Positions 8,489 to 17,451 of a stretch of DNA of 64,000 nucleotides are shown here, in pieces. The notes beneath the pieces are model-generated. The model worked only from the letters and a program-made list of their open reading frames with translations, did no database searches and was not told where the DNA came from. The DNA is from Microbacterium sp. Leaf288 (GTDB lineage Bacteria; Actinomycetota; Actinomycetes; Actinomycetales; Microbacteriaceae): the NCBI RefSeq assembly GCF_001422925.1, contig NZ_LMNI01000013.1, forward strand, positions 124,001 to 188,000, written 5' to 3'. The number at the start of each line of letters is the position of its first letter. Position 1 is the first letter of the stretch. A program made the translations under genes and the position numbers.

Positions 8489-9746
8489 AGCCGCCCGCGG
8501 CGCCGCCCTCTTCTACGGCGACGACTTCACCGGCAGCGTCGACGCGCTCCTGCAGTTCGCGCGGCGCGGCTGGACGGGGCGGCTCTTCACGGGACTCCCG
8601 GATGCTGCCACCCTGCGTCGCGCGGCGGACGAGGTGGACGTGGTCGGTGTGGCCGGCATCTCGCGCTCCCTCGCGCCCGACGAGATGGACGCCGAGCTGC
8701 GCCCGGTGTTCGCCGCGTTCGCAGAGCTCGACCCGGCGATCGTGCAGTACAAGGCGTGCTCCACGGCCGACTCCGCGCCGGGTGTGGGCAGTCTCGGCCG
8801 CGTCGTCGAGCTCGCGCGCGAATCGTTCGGCGAGCGCCCGGTGCCGATGCTGTTCGCGCAGCCCGACTTCGGGCGGTACACGCTGTTCGGCCAGCACTTC
8901 GCCGCTGAGCGGGGCACGGTGTACCGGCTCGACCGGCAGCCGACGATGTCGCACCACCCCTCGACGCCGATGACCGAGGCCGACCTCGCGGTCCACATCG
9001 GCCGCCAGACGGACCTGCCCGTGGGCTCCATCCCGCTCGTCGCCTTCGACGATCTCGAGGCGCTGCTGCGCAGCTCCGCCGAGTCGGCGGTGGTCCTCGA
9101 CGCCCTGACCGACGAGCACCTCGTGACGGTCGGCGAGGCTGTCGCGGCGCTCCCCGCTCCGGTGTTCGCGATCGGCTCGGGCGGTCTCTCCCACGGCATC
9201 GCCGCCGCCGACCCCCGCAGCGGCCCCGCTGTCCCGGCTTCCACCCCCTCGGCGGGGCCGGTGCTCGTCGTGTCGGGCAGCCGTTCGGCTCAGACGCGCC
9301 GGCAGGCGGATGCCGCGGCCGCCGCGGGCTGGCTGGTGCAGCCGCTGCCCCTCGGCGGGCCTGCGAGGGAGGCCGTCGTGCCCGACGTGATCGCCGCGCT
9401 GCGCGCCGGACGCGGCGTCGTGCTCACCTCCGACGACGCCGACGCGACCTCGACCGGCGACCGCCCCGTGCTCGAGGCGATCGCGGAGGCGGCGGCATCC
9501 GTCATTTCCGCCGTCGCCCGCGACGAAGCGGCGCGCCGTGTGATCGTGTGCGGTGGGGACACGTCCAGCCGCGTCACCCGCCTGCTCGGCGTGGAGTCGC
9601 TCTCGATCGCCGCGAACCCGTGGGGCAACGTCGTGCTGCTGCGGGCGCACGCCGCGGACCCCGCCGTCGACGGACTCGAGCTGCTGCTCAAGGGCGGGCA
9701 GGTGGGGGCTGACGCCCTCTTCACCGACGTCGCCGAGCTCGGCTGA
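8481..9746 (+). CDS. DUF1537 (four-carbon/branched acid sugar) kinase
   Basis: A 421-residue kinase of the DUF1537 family, which phosphorylates sugar acids such as 3-oxo-tetronate, D-threonate, erythronate or 3-oxo-isoapionate. The N-terminal substrate-binding domain opens with 'FYGDDFTGSVDAL' (GDDxTG at 13-18). The C-terminal nucleotide-binding domain carries 'LVVSGSRS' and 'VCGGDTSSRV', typical of the family. The GTG start at 8481 lies inside the end of the RuBisCO-like gene, so the two are translationally coupled, which suggests kinase and RLP act in sequence. The product of this kinase would be the RLP substrate. The exact acid cannot be read from the sequence. Confidence 0.9.
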   Translation: MPRAARGAALFYGDDFTGSVDALLQFARRGWTGRLFTGLPDAATLRRAADEVDVVGVAGISRSLAPDEMDAELRPVFAAFAELDPAIVQYKACSTADSAPGVGSLGRVVELARESFGERPVPMLFAQPDFGRYTLFGQHFAAERGTVYRLDRQPTMSHHPSTPMTEADLAVHIGRQTDLPVGSIPLVAFDDLEALLRSSAESAVVLDALTDEHLVTVGEAVAALPAPVFAIGSGGLSHGIAAADPRSGPAVPASTPSAGPVLVVSGSRSAQTRRQADAAAAAGWLVQPLPLGGPAREAVVPDVIAALRAGRGVVLTSDDADATSTGDRPVLEAIAEAAASVISAVARDEAARRVIVCGGDTSSRVTRLLGVESLSIAANPWGNVVLLRAHAADPAVDGLELLLKGGQVGADALFTDVAELG

Positions 9747-9763
9747 CGGTAGGTTGGGTCGCC

Positions 9764-10216
9764 GTGACCCGCTTCTCCGTCGTCCCCTCTTCGTACGTCT
9801 ATCTCCGCCGCGGCGGGGCGGTGCTGCTGCAGCTGCGTCAGAACACCGGCTACATGGACGGATGCTGGGCCGCCGGCGCCGCGGGCCACGTCGAGCTCGG
9901 CGAGACCGCCGTCGACGCCGCGATCCGCGAGGTCCGCGAGGAGCTCGGGGTGGCCCTCGCCGCCGCGACGCTGACGCCGGTCACGGTCATGCAGCGCACG
10001 GACGGCACCGACAACCCGATCGAGCAGCGCGTCGACTGGTTCTTCGTGTGCGACGAGTGGGAGGGTGAGCCCGAGATCCTCGAGCCGCGCAAGTGCGCCG
10101 AGCTCGCCTGGTTCGACCTCGACGCCCTCCCCGACCGCATGCCCGAGTACGAGCGCGAGGCGCTCGGCGCGCTGCGAGCGGGCGCGGGCGCGACTCTGCT
10201 CAGCCACGGCTTCTGA
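9764..10216 (+). CDS. Nudix hydrolase
   Basis: A 150-residue Nudix protein. The Nudix box is complete between residues 41 and 63: it begins GHVELGE, continues with a seven-residue spacer, and ends REVREELGV, giving the metal-binding Glu residues. This family cleaves nucleoside diphosphates linked to another group, but the substrate cannot be assigned. Start GTG at 9764, 17 bases after the kinase stop, so it is probably the last gene of the GH127 run. It ends at a large hairpin before the convergent GH2 gene. It may be unrelated to sugar breakdown. Confidence 0.88.
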   Translation: MTRFSVVPSSYVYLRRGGAVLLQLRQNTGYMDGCWAAGAAGHVELGETAVDAAIREVREELGVALAAATLTPVTVMQRTDGTDNPIEQRVDWFFVCDEWEGEPEILEPRKCAELAWFDLDALPDRMPEYEREALGALRAGAGATLLSHGF

Positions 10217-10219
10217 CGC

Positions 10220-10290
10220 GACCCGCGAGAATCGGGGATCCCGCGAGTCTCGGATGCGGGGGCCCGGATCCGTCCGATTCTCGCCGGGTC
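10220..10290. terminator. long bidirectional terminator hairpin
   Basis: Arms GACCCGCGAGAATCGG (10220-10235) and CCGATTCTCGCCGGGTC (10274-10290) pair with one base bulged. The loop contains a second GGATCC/GGATCC pairing. It lies between the converging Nudix and GH2 genes. Confidence 0.65.
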
Positions 10291-10328
10291 TCCGAGGTTC
10301 GCGCGCGGGGTGTGCGCCGGCGGAGGAT

Positions 10329-13300
10329 TCAGCGTGCCTCGAGCCGCACGCTCCACGTCGTGCGCTCACGCGGGATCCGGTACTTCTCCGGAAGAGCAGG
10401 ACCGACGGATGCTGAGCCCACACCCTGCTGCGCATGATCGATGTTGAGCCACACCCGACCCGAGTCGACGAGATCGTGCGGCTTGGCGGCGCGATCGAGG
10501 TCGTGCGACGTCCAGCGGCGGGCGGTGAAGTCGAACTCCGGCCGACCCTCGACCCGCAGAGGGGGAATGCCCGGGCCCGCGACCTCGAGCCACCGCGTCT
10601 GCACATGGTTGCCGTTCTCCTGCGGCACCGGGTACGCCACCTGGAGCTCGTCGATCGACCGGCCGTAGCGCCCGACACGTGAGGCCTCGAACGAGTCGAC
10701 GTACGTCTCGCCCGGGCCCCGGCCGAACCACGTCACCCGCTCGGCGGCGCCGGGAAGGCCGAACAGCAGACCGAGCCGCGGGACGAGGATGTCGCGACGC
10801 ATGTAGGGGGTGTCCGTCCACGGCCCGACGAAGTCGGCGTCGACCTCGAGCACGAGCCCGTCGCCGTCGGCGGTCCACGTCATCGTCCAGGCGACGCCGT
10901 GCGGGTGCGTGCGCGGTGCCGTGCGCCCGCTCACCCGGAGCCGTCCGTCGCCCGTGTCGATGTCGTCGACACGATGCAGCAGCCGGTGCAGCATCGTCTT
11001 TCGCCAGACGCCGGCGATGTTGTTGGTCTCGCCCTGGCCGTGATCGTTCTCGGTGGGCGCGCGGTACAGGTCGAGCACCGGGCCGTCGAGCTCGAGATCG
11101 CCGAGCCGCATCAGGCGGCCCGTCGTCGCATCGAACGTGGCCGATCCGAGCCGGATCTCGCCGGCGGTGCGCGAGACATCACGAAGCTGCGGGGAAGCCA
11201 CGGCACGCGCGGTGTCTCGATCGGTCTGCGGTTTCTCGGCCCCGGTGCCTGCGTCCGCGGGCGCGGGCGCACGCTGCCCCCACGCCACGACGTGCCCGGC
11301 CGGCGCCCACAGCTCGTCCGCGGCGAGCGCCGCCTCGACGGTGAGCACGATGTCGCCGGCGCCCGACGCGAGAGCCGTGGCGGCAGCATCCGGAATCGAG
11401 ACCGCCACGGACTCCCCCGGTGCGAGGACGGGAACCGGCAGCGGGCCGCTCGCGGCCTTCTCGCCGTCGGCCTCGACCGCCCAGCGGAACGCCACGTCCG
11501 CGGTGTCGGCGGTGTGCCGGTCGTTCTCGACGCGCACGGCGTCGCCCTCCACCGTGATCCTGATGGTCTCGTGCGCCTTCGCCAGTTCGACGAGGCCGGG
11601 GGTCGGCGTGCGGTCGCTGAACACCAGCCCGTGGAGGCTGAACCGGCCGCCGCGCGGCTCGTAGTCCACGTCGTCGCCGTGCATGACGAACGGCACCCCG
11701 TCGTCGGTCGCGGCGTTCCAGCCGTGGTCGATCCACTCCCACACGAACGCGCCGCAGAGGCGGTCGTGGGCGCGGATGATGCGCCAGTAGTCCTGCAGGG
11801 ATCCGGGGCCGTTGCCCTGCGCGTGGGCGTACTCGACGAGGAGGAAGGGGAGGGCGCGCCGGCGCTCCTCGTCGGCCTCGGTGACACCCTCCGGCAGCGG
11901 CGCGACCCCGCCCGAGTCGGTGAACACCATGCCGTGCATGCTCAGCCGCCCCCCGCGGGGCTCCTCGTGCCGGCCGATCTGGTCGAGCAGCTCGAGCGAC
12001 GGATACATGAGCGAGTAGAAGTCGGAGTCGCGATAGCTCGGGTCGCGCTCGTAGAGCACGGCGCGCGAGGGATCGCGTTCGTCGAGCCAGCGGCGCATCT
12101 CGGCGAAGCCGTCGCCGGTCATGCTCTCGTTGGCGAGCGACCAGACGACGATGCTCGGGTGGTTCTTGTGCGGCTCGACCGTGCGCACGAGGCGGTCCAT
12201 GACCGCGTCGCGCCACTCGGGCAGCGCGGGCGGATTGTGCGCCCATCCCTCGTAGATGAACCCATGCGTCTCGAGGTCGGCCTCGACGATCACCCACAGT
12301 CCGTACTCGTCGCACAGGCGAAGGAACTCCGGATGCGGCGGGTAGTGGCTGGTGCGCACGGCGTCGATGTTCGCGCGCTTCATGAGCACGATGTCGTGGA
12401 TCATCGTGTCGCGATCGAGCGTGCGCCCGGTGTCGGGGTGGTGCTCGTGCCGGTTGACGCCGCGGAACGTGACGGGCCGCCCGTTCACCGTGAACACGCC
12501 GTCGACGACCTCCACGTGCCGGAACCCGACGGCGAGCTCGACCGTCTCGCCCCTCGAGCGCAGGGTCCCGCGATACAGGCGCGGCCGCTCCGCGCTCCAC
12601 GGCTCGACGGGAGCCGTCACGGTCTCGCCGGCCGGGACACGGATGCCGAGCTCGGGGATCTCGACGACGGCCCGGGTCGAGGCATCCACCCGCAGCGTGC
12701 CGATGCCCGTCGCGGCGTCGTAGTCGGCGTGCACGAAGTGGTCGTCGATCGCACCGGCCGGACGCGCACGCAGCTGCACGTCGCGGAAGATGCCCGGGAG
12801 CCACCACATGTCCTGGTCCTCGAGGTACGTGCCTGCCGACCAGCGGTGCACGCGCACGCACAGCACGTTGCGCCCGGCTCGCACCCGTGCGTCGAACTCG
12901 AACGGCAGGCGGCTGCCCGTCGACCAGCCGAGCTCCTCGCCGTTCAGCCAGACCTTCGCGCACGAGTCGACGCCCTCGAAGCGCAGCACCGCCGGGCCGA
13001 AGCCCGCGGGGACGTCGAAGACCAGCCGGTAATCGCCGGTCGGATTCTCCGTCGAGACGCGAGGCGGATCGAGCGGGATCGGATAGGCGGTGTTCGTGTA
13101 GAGCGGCCCCTCGTCGGTGCCGAGCATGCGGCGCGCGGGGCCGCCCGCAAGCGGCGTGAACTCCTCGAGCACCCAGTGCGACGGCACCGGCATCGCGTCC
13201 CAGCCCGCATCGTCGAAGTCGTCGGCGATCCATGCCGACCCCGTGCCCGCCGCCGTGGGTGAGAGCCGGAAGCGCCACACCCCGTTGAGGTCGACCGTCG

Positions 13301-13460
13301 CGGCATCGCTGACGGCGTCGGCCCGCGGCATCCGTCGTCCCGCTCCCGGAGCGGTGCTCTCCCAGTACCGCTCGACGCCATCGCGGGAGAGGTCGGGCCC
13401 AGTGGAGATCACGGTGGACGATCCGCTAGTCTGCATGTCCATAGGAGCTTGCATATCCAT
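10329..13460 (-). CDS. GH2 beta-galactosidase (LacZ type)
   Basis: A 1043-residue, LacZ-length glycoside hydrolase family 2 enzyme. Domain order is the sugar-binding jelly roll, immunoglobulin-like domain, TIM barrel, second Ig-like domain and the beta-galactosidase small domain ('RLMRLGDLELDG'...'RAPTENDHG'). The acid/base Glu445 is in 'SLANES' and the nucleophile Glu543 in 'LLVEYAHAQGNG', matching LacZ Glu461 and Glu537. No export signal is seen, so it likely cleaves imported beta-galactosides, for instance from pectic galactan. The start at 13460 follows AAGAGAGA; in-frame ATGs at 13454, 13442 and 13436 make the exact N-terminus uncertain. It is divergent from the FAD/Fe-S dehydrogenase, with only 44 bases between them. 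Confidence 0.92.
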   Translation of the reverse strand: MDMQAPMDMQTSGSSTVISTGPDLSRDGVERYWESTAPGAGRRMPRADAVSDAATVDLNGVWRFRLSPTAAGTGSAWIADDFDDAGWDAMPVPSHWVLEEFTPLAGGPARRMLGTDEGPLYTNTAYPIPLDPPRVSTENPTGDYRLVFDVPAGFGPAVLRFEGVDSCAKVWLNGEELGWSTGSRLPFEFDARVRAGRNVLCVRVHRWSAGTYLEDQDMWWLPGIFRDVQLRARPAGAIDDHFVHADYDAATGIGTLRVDASTRAVVEIPELGIRVPAGETVTAPVEPWSAERPRLYRGTLRSRGETVELAVGFRHVEVVDGVFTVNGRPVTFRGVNRHEHHPDTGRTLDRDTMIHDIVLMKRANIDAVRTSHYPPHPEFLRLCDEYGLWVIVEADLETHGFIYEGWAHNPPALPEWRDAVMDRLVRTVEPHKNHPSIVVWSLANESMTGDGFAEMRRWLDERDPSRAVLYERDPSYRDSDFYSLMYPSLELLDQIGRHEEPRGGRLSMHGMVFTDSGGVAPLPEGVTEADEERRRALPFLLVEYAHAQGNGPGSLQDYWRIIRAHDRLCGAFVWEWIDHGWNAATDDGVPFVMHGDDVDYEPRGGRFSLHGLVFSDRTPTPGLVELAKAHETIRITVEGDAVRVENDRHTADTADVAFRWAVEADGEKAASGPLPVPVLAPGESVAVSIPDAAATALASGAGDIVLTVEAALAADELWAPAGHVVAWGQRAPAPADAGTGAEKPQTDRDTARAVASPQLRDVSRTAGEIRLGSATFDATTGRLMRLGDLELDGPVLDLYRAPTENDHGQGETNNIAGVWRKTMLHRLLHRVDDIDTGDGRLRVSGRTAPRTHPHGVAWTMTWTADGDGLVLEVDADFVGPWTDTPYMRRDILVPRLGLLFGLPGAAERVTWFGRGPGETYVDSFEASRVGRYGRSIDELQVAYPVPQENGNHVQTRWLEVAGPGIPPLRVEGRPEFDFTARRWTSHDLDRAAKPHDLVDSGRVWLNIDHAQQGVGSASVGPALPEKYRIPRERTTWSVRLEAR

Positions 13461-13504
13461 TCTCTCTTGAATGTGATTGCAGTCTAGCTCAGCGAGGAGT
13501 CCCC

Positions 13505-16363
13505 ATGGCAAGAAGCGCCGCCCCCGCGACCCTGCCCGCCGCCGGCGTTGTGGACGCAATCGCGCACGCCGTCGGCGAGGCATCGCGCCTCAGGACCCGC
13601 GCCATCGACCGCGTCGCGTACGCGAGCGACGCCTCCCACTTCCTGCTCACCCCTGAGGCGGTGCTCGTCGCCGCCGACGCGGCCGAGGTCGGCCGCGTGA
13701 TGCGCGAGGCCGGCCGCAGCGGGACGAGCCTCACGTTCCGCTCGGGCGGCACGAGCCTCTCGGGCCAGGCATCGACCGACCGGCTGCTCGTCGACGTGCG
13801 GCAGCGGTTCCGCCGCATCGACGTGCTCGACGGCGGGCGCCGCGTGCGCGTGCAGCCCGGCGCGACGGTGCGACAGGTCAATGCACGGCTCGCGCGGCAC
13901 GGCTTCCGGCTCGGCCCCGACCCGGCGAGCGAGCTCGCCTGCACGATCGGCGGGGTCGTCAACAACAACTCCAGCGGCATGGCATGCGGCATCACCGAGA
14001 ACACGTACCGGACGCTCGAGTCGCTCGTGCTCGTGCTGCCGTCGGGCACGGTCGTCGACTCGGGTGCGCCCGATGCCGACGCGGCACTCCGCGCCGCCGA
14101 GCCTGATCTGGTCGACGGCCTGATGCGGGTGCGCGAACGGGTGGTGTCGAACCCGCGGTCGGTCGAGGTCATCCGCCGGCAGTTCGCGATGAAGAACACG
14201 ATGGGGTACGCCGTCAACGCGTTCCTCGACTTCGACACCCCGGCAGAGCTGCTCGCGCACCTCGTGGTCGGCAGCGAAGGGACGCTGGCGTTCGTCGCGG
14301 AGGCGACCTACCGCACGGTGCCGATCCTGCCGCGCATGGCGACGGCGCTGACGGTCTTCCCCGATCTCGCGGCCGCGACGCGCGCCCTCCCCGAGCTCGT
14401 CGCGACGGGGGCGGCGACGCTCGAGCTCATGGATGCGACGTCGCTCCGGGTCGGGCAGTCGCTCGCCGGAGCCCCCCGCGAGATCACGGGGCTCACGGTG
14501 CGCGACCAGGCGGCGCTCCTCATCGAGTTCCACGCGCACGACGACGACGAGCTCGCACAGCTCGTCGCGCGGGGCGCGCAGACCCTCGCGGGGCAGCCGC
14601 TCGAGGCCGCGGCATCCTTCTCGTCCGATCCGGCGGCGCGCGCCGCCGCGTGGAAGCTGCGCAAGGGCCTCTACGCCTCGGTCGCCGGTGCGCGCCCGAG
14701 CGGCACCACGGCACTGCTCGAGGATGTCGTCGTGCCCGTCGACCGCCTCGCGCCCACGTGCGCGACGCTGCAGACGCTGTTCGAGCGGTACGCCTACGAC
14801 GACAGCGTCATCTTCGGGCACGCGAAGGACGGCAACATCCACTTCATGCTCACGGACCGCTTCGAGTCGACCGATCAGCTCGCCCGCTACCGTGCGTTCA
14901 CCGAGGACATGGTCGAGCTCGTGCTCGACGCCGGCGGCAACCTCAAGGCCGAGCACGGCACCGGCCGCGTCATGGCGCCGTACGTGCGCCGGCAGTACGG
15001 CGACGAGCTCTACGACGTCATGCGCGAGCTCAAGGGACTGTGCGACCCGGCCGGGATCCTCAACCCGGGCGTCATCATCGACGACGACCCCGAGGCGCAT
15101 CTGCGCAACATCAAGCTCGCCGACCCGATCGAGGAGGAGGCCGACCGCTGCGTCGAGTGCGGCTACTGCGAACCGGTGTGCCCGAGCCGCGACCTCACCC
15201 TCACGCCGCGCCAGCGGATCGTGACGCGGCGCGCGATCGCCCGGGCCGAGGCATCCGGCGATCACGCGCTCGTGCGCGAGCTGGAACGCGACTACGACTA
15301 CGCGGGCGTGGACACCTGCGCCGTCGACGGCATGTGCCAGACCGCGTGCCCCGTGCTGATCAACACGGGGACCCTCGTGAAGCGCCTGCGCCGCGAGGAC
15401 GCCGGCCCGGCGGCGAACGCGGCGTGGAAGGGCGCCGCGCACGCGTGGGCAGGGGCGACCCGGGTCGCGAGCCTCGGCCTCACGGTGGCCGAGCGCCTTC
15501 CGGCCCGCACTGTCGGCGCCGTCACCGACCTCGGCCGCGCCGTGCTCGGCGCAGACACCGTGCCGCGCTACTCGGACGACCTCCCCCGCGGCGGACGCGC
15601 GCGCTCACGCCTCGGCGCCGGCGTCGGCACGGGCGACGAAGCGCCGGTCGCGGTCTTCCTCCCCGCCTGCGTCAACGCGATGTTCGGCGCCGCGGGCGAC
15701 GGGGTCGGGGTGACCGAGGCGTTCCGCCGGCTCGCCGAACGCGCGGGCGTCCGGCTCGCGGTGCCGGACGGCGTCGACGCGCTGTGCTGCAGCACACCCT
15801 GGACCTCGAAGGGCCACGCGGGCGGGCGCGAGGTGATGGCCCGCCGGGTCGCCGCGTCGATCACGGACGCGTCGCACGGCGGCGAACTCACGATCGTGAC
15901 GGATGCCTCGAGCTGCACCGAGGGCTTCATCCACCTGCTCGCCGATGCCGGCGTCGACGCCCGTGTCGAAGACGCCGTCGCCTTCGCCGAGCGCGTGCTG
16001 CTCCCCCGACTGGGCGAGGTGATGCCGCTCGTCGGCTCGCTGGCGCTGCACCCCACGTGCTCGTCGACGCAGCTCGGCCTGGACCCCGCCCTGCGCCGCG
16101 TGGCCGAAGCCGTCGCCACCGAGGTGGTCGTGCCGGACGCGTGGTCGTGCTGCGGCTTCGCCGGAGACCGCGGGATGCTGCATCCCGAGCTCACCGCGTC
16201 CGCCACGGCCGCCGAGGCCGCCGAGGTGCGCGCCCTGGGCGCCGACGCGCACGCGTCGTGCAACCGCACGTGCGAGCTGGGCATGACGCGCGCGACGGGA
16301 GCCGACTACCGCCACGTGCTCGAGCTGCTCGAGGAGGCGACCCGGCCGACCTCGGCCCGGTGA
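13505..16363 (+). CDS. FAD-binding and Fe-S 2-hydroxyacid dehydrogenase (glycolate/D-lactate type)
   Basis: A 952-residue fusion of a GlcD/DLD-like flavin dehydrogenase with a GlcF-like iron-sulfur and cysteine-rich part. The PCMH-type FAD domain is in the first 200 residues ('FRSGGTSLSGQA', 'IGGVVNNNSSGMACG'), followed by the FAD-oxidase C domain. Two 4Fe-4S sites follow: CVECGYCEPVC (Cys549, 552, 555, 559) and CAVDGMCQTACP (Cys605, 611, 615). Two CCG-type modules close the protein ('LCCSTPW', 'SCCGFAGDRG'). Such enzymes oxidise glycolate, D-lactate or D-2-hydroxyglutarate and pass electrons to quinone at the membrane. Start at 13505 with GAGGAG upstream. The neighbouring RuBisCO-like pathway could yield glycolate, which would explain its place here. 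The substrate is inference. Confidence 0.9.
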   Translation: MARSAAPATLPAAGVVDAIAHAVGEASRLRTRAIDRVAYASDASHFLLTPEAVLVAADAAEVGRVMREAGRSGTSLTFRSGGTSLSGQASTDRLLVDVRQRFRRIDVLDGGRRVRVQPGATVRQVNARLARHGFRLGPDPASELACTIGGVVNNNSSGMACGITENTYRTLESLVLVLPSGTVVDSGAPDADAALRAAEPDLVDGLMRVRERVVSNPRSVEVIRRQFAMKNTMGYAVNAFLDFDTPAELLAHLVVGSEGTLAFVAEATYRTVPILPRMATALTVFPDLAAATRALPELVATGAATLELMDATSLRVGQSLAGAPREITGLTVRDQAALLIEFHAHDDDELAQLVARGAQTLAGQPLEAAASFSSDPAARAAAWKLRKGLYASVAGARPSGTTALLEDVVVPVDRLAPTCATLQTLFERYAYDDSVIFGHAKDGNIHFMLTDRFESTDQLARYRAFTEDMVELVLDAGGNLKAEHGTGRVMAPYVRRQYGDELYDVMRELKGLCDPAGILNPGVIIDDDPEAHLRNIKLADPIEEEADRCVECGYCEPVCPSRDLTLTPRQRIVTRRAIARAEASGDHALVRELERDYDYAGVDTCAVDGMCQTACPVLINTGTLVKRLRREDAGPAANAAWKGAAHAWAGATRVASLGLTVAERLPARTVGAVTDLGRAVLGADTVPRYSDDLPRGGRARSRLGAGVGTGDEAPVAVFLPACVNAMFGAAGDGVGVTEAFRRLAERAGVRLAVPDGVDALCCSTPWTSKGHAGGREVMARRVAASITDASHGGELTIVTDASSCTEGFIHLLADAGVDARVEDAVAFAERVLLPRLGEVMPLVGSLALHPTCSSTQLGLDPALRRVAEAVATEVVVPDAWSCCGFAGDRGMLHPELTASATAAEAAEVRALGADAHASCNRTCELGMTRATGADYRHVLELLEEATRPTSAR

Positions 16364-16365
16364 GG

Positions 16366-17373
16366 TCAGCCGGCCGTGGACTCCCGCACCACCAGCTCGG
16401 GCTGGAAGCGCACGGTGCGCGCGTGGTCGCCGTCGGGCTCTTCGAGGTCCTTGAGGAGCAGGTCGACGGCGGTGTACCCGATGAGGTGCGCCGGCTGGCG
16501 GATCGAGCTCAGCGGCACGACGGTCGCCGACGCGAAGTCGATGTCGTCGTAGCCGATCAGCGCGATGTCGCGCGGCACCTGCAGATCGGCCATGAGCGTG
16601 AACGCCTGCAGCGCGCCGACGGCGAGCAGGTCGTTCGCGGCGAACACCGCGTCCGGCCGGTCTGCCGCGGCGCGTCCGCGGAGGAGCTCTCCCGCCTCAC
16701 GCCCCTGCAGCACCGACAGCGCCGACATCTCCACGACTTCGAGGGTCGCCCCCTCCACCTCGGCGACGGCGCGACGCGCGCCCTCGAGCCGGTCCGCCAC
16801 CTGGCGGATCGTGCGAGGACCGCCGATGAAGGCGATGCGCCGGCGCCCGGTCGACAGGAGGTGCGAGACCGCGAGGTAGCCGCCCTCGACGTCGTCGACC
16901 GAGACCGATCCGAACGCCCGCGCGGAGTCCTCGTGGTCGACGAGCACCACGGGCACTCCGCCGGCGTGCAGCCGCGCGAGTCCGGCGAGGTCGCCGTCGA
17001 CAGGCGTGACGAGCACGCCGTTCACCCGCTGCTCGCGGAAGAGATCGAGGTAGGCGTCCTCGCGGTCGGAGCGCTCATCGCTGTTGCCGAGCAGCACGCT
17101 CATCCCGGCCTCGGCGGCGCGGTCCTCGGCCCCGCGGGCGACCTCGGCGAAGAACGGGTTGCCCGCGTCGAGCACGATCAGGGCGATGCTGCGGCTGCGC
17201 CCGGCTCTGAGCTGCCGGGCCGCGTCGTTTCGCACGAAGCCGAGCTCCTCGATCGCCTGCGTCACCCGCTCGACGGTCGCGGGCGACACCTTCTCGGGTC
17301 GATTGAGCACGTTCGAGACCGTGCCGACGGAAACGGATGCCGCAGCCGCGACATCGCGCACGCTCACCACCAT
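16366..17373 (-). CDS. LacI-family transcriptional repressor (rhamnoside region, first)
   Basis: A 335-residue LacI/GalR regulator. The N-terminal helix-turn-helix runs through 'SVRDVAAAASVSVGTVSNVLN', with hinge 'AARQLRAGRSRSIALIV'. The periplasmic-binding-like effector domain fills the rest ('NPFFAEV', 'VDDVEGGYLA', 'AANDLLAVGA', 'IGYDDIDFA'). Start ATG at 17373 with a GGGGG ribosome site; an upstream in-frame ATG at 17424 adds an unrelated tail and was rejected. It is last in an operon after two GH78 genes, 78 bp downstream of the nearer one, so it probably senses rhamnose or a rhamnoside. It is a candidate for the TGAAACG-type operators near 23.1, 27.5 and 38.4 kb. Confidence 0.92.
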   Translation of the reverse strand: MVVSVRDVAAAASVSVGTVSNVLNRPEKVSPATVERVTQAIEELGFVRNDAARQLRAGRSRSIALIVLDAGNPFFAEVARGAEDRAAEAGMSVLLGNSDERSDREDAYLDLFREQRVNGVLVTPVDGDLAGLARLHAGGVPVVLVDHEDSARAFGSVSVDDVEGGYLAVSHLLSTGRRRIAFIGGPRTIRQVADRLEGARRAVAEVEGATLEVVEMSALSVLQGREAGELLRGRAAADRPDAVFAANDLLAVGALQAFTLMADLQVPRDIALIGYDDIDFASATVVPLSSIRQPAHLIGYTAVDLLLKDLEEPDGDHARTVRFQPELVVRESTAG

Positions 17374-17451
17374 GACGCCCCCAGTGTTCAGATCCGCTTC
17401 CCGCGAGTGTAGGGCACGGGGCAAGCCGTCTCCCCCGCGCCCCGTCCGGCC

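Noticed and set aside
10899..13262. 787-codon plus-strand frame
   Set aside because: Antisense shadow of the GH2 gene; low-complexity Arg/Ala/Val composition.
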